From: Sphingobium sp. D43FB | Lineage (GTDB): Bacteria > Pseudomonadota > Alphaproteobacteria > Sphingomonadales > Sphingomonadaceae | Assembly (NCBI RefSeq): GCF_002312805.1 | Contig: NZ_NMUA01000008.1 | Location: 1 to 64,000, forward strand | DNA length: 64,000 nucleotides | Reading direction: 5' to 3' | Part shown: piece by piece, positions 60,730 through 64,000 of the stretch | Position numbering within the stretch: position 1 is the stretch's first letter | How the letters are laid out: the number at the start of each line of letters is the position of its first letter | Program-made: the position numbers and the translations under genes | The notes under the pieces: generated by a model | Database searches by the model: none | What the model was told of the DNA's origin: nothing | Seen by the model: only the letters and a program-made list of their open reading frames with translations

Positions 60730-61728
60730 ATGACTTACCAAACCGTAACCATGCGGTTCATGGATTCGCCCCTTTCTCCGGCTCCGGCCTTCGACACACC
60801 GGTTCTGGACCGGCGCGCCTGGCCAATGGGCGGGCGGCTGGACTATTGGACCGCGCCTGACGGCTGGCCGATTCGCCGTTACCAGTTGGGCAGCGGCGCG
60901 CGCGGGCGCATGCTCGTCATGGGCGGGCGCGGCGACATGATCGAAAAATATCTGGAGGTCATTGCCCATTGGGCGGCGCGCGGCTGGGCCGTCACCAGTT
61001 TCGATTGGCGCGGGCAGGGCGGGTCGGGGCGTCTGACGGATGACCTGCTCTGCGGGCACATCGACGATTTCGCCGATTATATCGCCGACCTGCGCGCCCT
61101 GGCCGACGATTGGCGGGCGCAGGGTAGCGGGCCAAGCGCGATGGTGGCGCATAGCATGGGCGGGCATATGCTGCTGCGGGCGCTCGCCGAGGGGATGACG
61201 CCACCCGATGCAGCGGTTGCCGTTGCGCCGATGCTGGGCCTGCACAGTGCGCCGCTGCCACGCTGGCTGGCGGTGATGGTCGCACAGGGGATGATCCGGC
61301 GTGGCAAGGGGCGGCTGCGTGCCTGGACGCAGAAGGAGGATTCGGAGCGGCAGCGGCGAATGCGACAGAAGCGCCTGACGCATGACCCGGAACGCTATGC
61401 CGACGAACTATGGTGGCGCGACCATAGTCGCGAGATTGCCCTGGGGCCGCCAAGCTGGAACTGGGTCGCGCAGGCGCTCGAATCGACGCAAGCGCTAAGC
61501 GAAGGCGACGGCCTCACGCAGATCGACGTGCCTTTGTTGATATTGGCGACGCGCGTGGATCAGCTGGTGTCCACCCCCGCCATCCGGGCGGCGGCGGCCC
61601 GCATTCCGGGCGCGCAACTGCATGTCTATGGGCGCGAGGCGGCGCATGAAATCCTGCGCGAACTGGACGGGGTACGTCTGGATGCGCTGGGGCGGATCGA
61701 TGCATTTTTGGATGAGGCCGCCCGGTGA
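60730..61728 (+). CDS. Alpha/beta hydrolase (lysophospholipase-like)
   Basis: The 332-residue protein has the nucleophile elbow AHSMGGH, the oxyanion-region SFDWRGQGGSGR and an acid/His end (LILATRVDQLVSTPA, REAAHEIL). It resembles monoglyceride lipase/lysophospholipase L2 proteins. It overlaps the next gene by 4 bp, so the two are co-translated. Confidence 0.88.
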   Translation: MTYQTVTMRFMDSPLSPAPAFDTPVLDRRAWPMGGRLDYWTAPDGWPIRRYQLGSGARGRMLVMGGRGDMIEKYLEVIAHWAARGWAVTSFDWRGQGGSGRLTDDLLCGHIDDFADYIADLRALADDWRAQGSGPSAMVAHSMGGHMLLRALAEGMTPPDAAVAVAPMLGLHSAPLPRWLAVMVAQGMIRRGKGRLRAWTQKEDSERQRRMRQKRLTHDPERYADELWWRDHSREIALGPPSWNWVAQALESTQALSEGDGLTQIDVPLLILATRVDQLVSTPAIRAAAARIPGAQLHVYGREAAHEILRELDGVRLDALGRIDAFLDEAAR

Positions 61729-62828
61729 GCCTGCCCGATATCGTGATTGTCGGTGGCGGGATGGCGGGGGCCAGCCTGGGTGCGGAACTGGCGGCGCATG
61801 GCCGCGTGCTGGTTTTGGAGATGGAGCGGCAGGCGGGCTATCATGCGACCGGCCGGTCCGTGGCCTTCTGGGAAGAAACCTATGGCGGCCCGGCGGTCCA
61901 GCCGCTGACCACGGCATCGGGACCAATGCTGGCGGCCCCCGATCCCGACTTTCATGACGGCAGCTTCCTGTCGCCGCGCCGCACCCTGCATATCGGGCGG
62001 GCTTCGGATGAAGCTGCGCGCGATGCGCTGATCGCGGATTTTGCGGGCAGGGTGGATTTGCAGCCGGTCGATCCGGCCGCCTATGTGCCGGGACTAAGGC
62101 CCGAATGGACGCTGGGCGTGATGGAGGCGAGTTGCCGCGATATCGATGTCGCGGCGCTGCATCAGGCCTGGTTGCGGCAATTGCGTCGGCGCGGCGGGAC
62201 GATGCAACTGGGCGCGCGGCTGATCAGCGCACGGCGCGAAGGAGGCGGCTGGCGGATCGAGACGGCGGACGGGCCGCTGGCCTGCGGTTTGATCGTCAAT
62301 GCGGCGGGCGCCTGGGCGGATGATGTCGCGCAGGCCTGCGGCGTCGCGCCGGTCGGGATCACACCGCTGCGGCGGACAGTGGCGCAATTGCGGGTGCCAT
62401 CCTTGCCTTCGCCCGACCTGCCGTTGGTGATGGATCTTGGCGGTGGCTTTTATTTCAAGCCGGAAGGGCGCGACCGTGTGTGGCTGACCCCGCATGACGA
62501 AGTGCCCTCACCACCCTGCGATGCTGCGCCGGAAGAGATGGCCGTTGCGCAGGCGGTGGCGCGGTTCGAGGCGGTGGTGGACTGGCCGGTGGCGGGGATC
62601 GAGCATCGCTGGGCCGGGCTGCGCAGCTTCGCGCCCGATCGCGCGCCGGTCTATGGCTTCGATCCCGACATGCCGGGCTTTTTCTGGTTTGCGGGGCAGG
62701 GCGGTTTCGGCATCCAGACGGCACCGGCTGCTGCGATGCTGGCGGCAGCCATCATCCGGGGGGAATCGTTGCCACAAAGCATTGCAGGGATCGACGCCGC
62801 TGCCTATTGTCCAGGACGGTTTCGTTGA
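61725..62828 (+). CDS. FAD-dependent oxidoreductase (DAO family)
   Basis: The 367-residue protein from GTG 61725 has the FAD motif DIVIVGGGMAGASLGAELAA and the DAO-family ends LIVNAAGAWADDVAQACGV and WFAGQGGFGIQTAPAAAMLA. Substrates of such proteins are amino acids or hydroxy acids. The overlap with the hydrolase gene suggests a shared pathway that I cannot name. Confidence 0.87.
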   Translation: MSLPDIVIVGGGMAGASLGAELAAHGRVLVLEMERQAGYHATGRSVAFWEETYGGPAVQPLTTASGPMLAAPDPDFHDGSFLSPRRTLHIGRASDEAARDALIADFAGRVDLQPVDPAAYVPGLRPEWTLGVMEASCRDIDVAALHQAWLRQLRRRGGTMQLGARLISARREGGGWRIETADGPLACGLIVNAAGAWADDVAQACGVAPVGITPLRRTVAQLRVPSLPSPDLPLVMDLGGGFYFKPEGRDRVWLTPHDEVPSPPCDAAPEEMAVAQAVARFEAVVDWPVAGIEHRWAGLRSFAPDRAPVYGFDPDMPGFFWFAGQGGFGIQTAPAAAMLAAAIIRGESLPQSIAGIDAAAYCPGRFR

Positions 62829-62851
62829 CGCAACGAGTCTGGAGACGGAAA

Positions 62852-63028
62852 ATGGCGCATAAATTCGTGATCGAAAAGAACAAAGCCGGTGAGTTCGTCG
62901 CCAAGTTCAAATATAATAGTGAGACGATATTCTGGGCCGAAGGCTATGCCAGCAAGGCAGGGGCCAGAAATGCGATTGAATCGGTGCTCAAGAATGGCCC
63001 TGGCGCATCGGTCGAGGAAGCGGAATAA
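62852..63028 (+). CDS. YegP-like (DUF1508) small protein
   Basis: The 58-residue protein from ATG 62852 has FVIEKNKAGEFVAKFKYN, then EGYASKAGARNAIESV, a single DUF1508 repeat. Other members have two repeats. Function unknown. Confidence 0.85.
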   Translation: MAHKFVIEKNKAGEFVAKFKYNSETIFWAEGYASKAGARNAIESVLKNGPGASVEEAE

Positions 63029-63037
63029 AGCCAGAGC

Positions 63038-63301
63038 TCAATCGCGCGGCTTGTGCTTTGAAATCAAATAGCGCCACACGCCCACGGCGTTGATGACGAG
63101 CAGCGCGACATTCTGCCAGCCAATCCCCTCGCTATCCTCGGCCAGAAAGCCCCAGCCGATCAACGCGATCGAGCTGGTGACGAACAGCACGAAGGCCCAG
63201 CCGGTGATCCGTCGGCCAAGGTTCAGTGAGACGATCAAGGCCGCCAACGTGGCGGCGCCCGCGCCATAATATTGCAGAGCGGTGAGGATGGTGTCGGACA
63301 T
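63038..63301 (-). CDS. Small membrane protein
   Basis: The 87-residue protein has three membrane helices (AGAATLAALIVSLNLG; WAFVLFVTSSIALIGWGFL; NVALLVINAVGVWRYLI) and a basic C-terminus. It resembles small inner-membrane proteins seen in sphingomonads. Function unknown. Confidence 0.7.
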   Translation of the reverse strand: MSDTILTALQYYGAGAATLAALIVSLNLGRRITGWAFVLFVTSSIALIGWGFLAEDSEGIGWQNVALLVINAVGVWRYLISKHKPRD

Positions 63302-63367
63302 GGAACTTTGAACGCCGGGCCAGCGCCATGGTTGCGATCAGGCAGGCAGCGGCCTAGGCAGACGCGC

Positions 63368-64000
63368 ATGATCGCCAGCATCGACCCGTTCCACGCCATC
63401 GCCATCAGCCGCGAAGCCCATGCCCTCGAAGCGCAGGGCCGTTCCATCCTGCATATGGAATTCGGCCAGCCATCGACCGGCGCGCCTGCCGCCGCCATCG
63501 CCAGGGCGCATCATGTGCTGGATACCGATCCGATGGGCTATTGGGAAAGCCAAGCGCTCAAGGAGCGGATCGCGCATCTTTATGCCGAACGGCATGGCGT
63601 TTCGGTGGAGGCCGAGCAGGTGCTGCTCACCTGTGGCGCGTCGCCGGGTCTGGTGCTGGCGCTGACCAGCCTGTTTGCGCCCGGCGCGCGGGTCGCGACG
63701 GCCCGGCCGGGCTATGTCGCTTATCGCAACACCTTGAAGGCGCTCTATCTGGAACCGGTCGAGGTCGGATGCGGCCCGACCGAACGTTACCAGATTAGCG
63801 CCAAGGCGCTGGCGGCGATCGATCCCGCGCCCGACGGTTTGATCCTGGCCAGTCCGGCCAATCCCACCGGCACCATCATTCCGGCCGACGAACTGGCACG
63901 GATCGCGCGGGTCTGTGCCGATCGCGGCATCCGCATCGTGTCGGATGAAATCTATCATGGGCTGAGCTTTGGTGAGCCGGCCCATTCGATGCTGGAATAT
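63368..64000 (+). CDS. Pyridoxal-phosphate aminotransferase, N-terminal part (cut by window edge)
   Basis: The first 211 residues are present from ATG 63368. Fold-type I motifs are LHMEFGQPSTGAP, CGASPGLVLALTSLF, ASPANPTGTIIP and VSDEIYHGLSF. The PLP lysine lies beyond the edge. It belongs to the aspartate/tyrosine aminotransferase class I group. Confidence 0.9.
   Translation, partial: MIASIDPFHAIAISREAHALEAQGRSILHMEFGQPSTGAPAAAIARAHHVLDTDPMGYWESQALKERIAHLYAERHGVSVEAEQVLLTCGASPGLVLALTSLFAPGARVATARPGYVAYRNTLKALYLEPVEVGCGPTERYQISAKALAAIDPAPDGLILASPANPTGTIIPADELARIARVCADRGIRIVSDEIYHGLSFGEPAHSMLEY

Noticed and set aside
1-64000. CRISPR arrays, rRNA genes and known riboswitches
   Set aside because: No regularly spaced direct repeats, rRNA sequence or recognisable riboswitch core was seen; the palindromic repeats are single and widely spaced.

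Overview
The window joins two kinds of DNA. Positions 1 to about 13,350 are the right-hand part of an integrated mobile element. A tyrosine integrase lies beside, and points away from, a tRNA-Gln gene (13349-13423, minus strand). The element carries an IS1634-like transposase (cut by the window edge), a truncated RecB-type nuclease gene, ArdC antirestriction protein, a divergent DnaX-type AAA+ clamp loader followed by a protein that reads like a beta sliding clamp, an excisionase-like small protein, a pair of SHOCT membrane proteins with a divergent XRE regulator, a DUF2958 protein and a PD-(D/E)XK endonuclease. Its base composition is visibly more A/T-rich than the rest. The other end of the element is outside the window.

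Positions 13,350-64,000 are GC-rich chromosomal backbone of an alphaproteobacterium, most likely a Sphingomonadaceae member. The grounds are the TonB receptor style, the tiny aa3 oxidase subunit IV gene next to pntA/pntA2/pntB, the Caulobacter-type cpa/tad genes and the dispersed palindromes of the type GTCATTCCCGCG. After a MarR regulator, a small lipoprotein, an EamA transporter, an enoyl-CoA hydratase and a bile-acid-symporter-like carrier comes the most notable block, 17.5-39.4 kb. It holds a TonB-dependent receptor, three tandem agmatinase/arginase-fold ureohydrolases (the middle one has lost active-site residues), a full quinohemoprotein amine dehydrogenase operon (qhpA-D-C-B-G-F-E), a parvulin/HupE-UreJ pair and a complete urea-type ABC importer (urtABCDE).

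Three promoter regions in that block share a motif around TACGTCAnnTG. At the TonB receptor/ureohydrolase divergence it forms a perfect 18-bp inverted repeat. I infer one regulon for a guanidino-amine substrate: uptake across the outer membrane, hydrolysis to urea plus an amine, periplasmic oxidation of the amine by the CTQ enzyme, and recovery of urea through Urt.

From 39.5 to 44.7 kb a minus-strand operon encodes a sugar-acid route (IlvD/Edd dehydratase, ketoglutarate-semialdehyde-type aldehyde dehydrogenase, aldose 1-dehydrogenase, GntR regulator). Then come heme A synthase, a lipoprotein, an NtrC-type response regulator, the CoxIV-like peptide with the proton-translocating transhydrogenase, an Asp/Glu racemase, an FkbM methyltransferase and a DUF2147 protein. 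A tad pilus locus (cpaA-B-C-D-E, tadB-C) follows; it lacks both the CpaF ATPase and the pilin. The window closes with a hydrolase, a FAD oxidoreductase, a YegP-like protein, a small membrane protein and the start of an aminotransferase.
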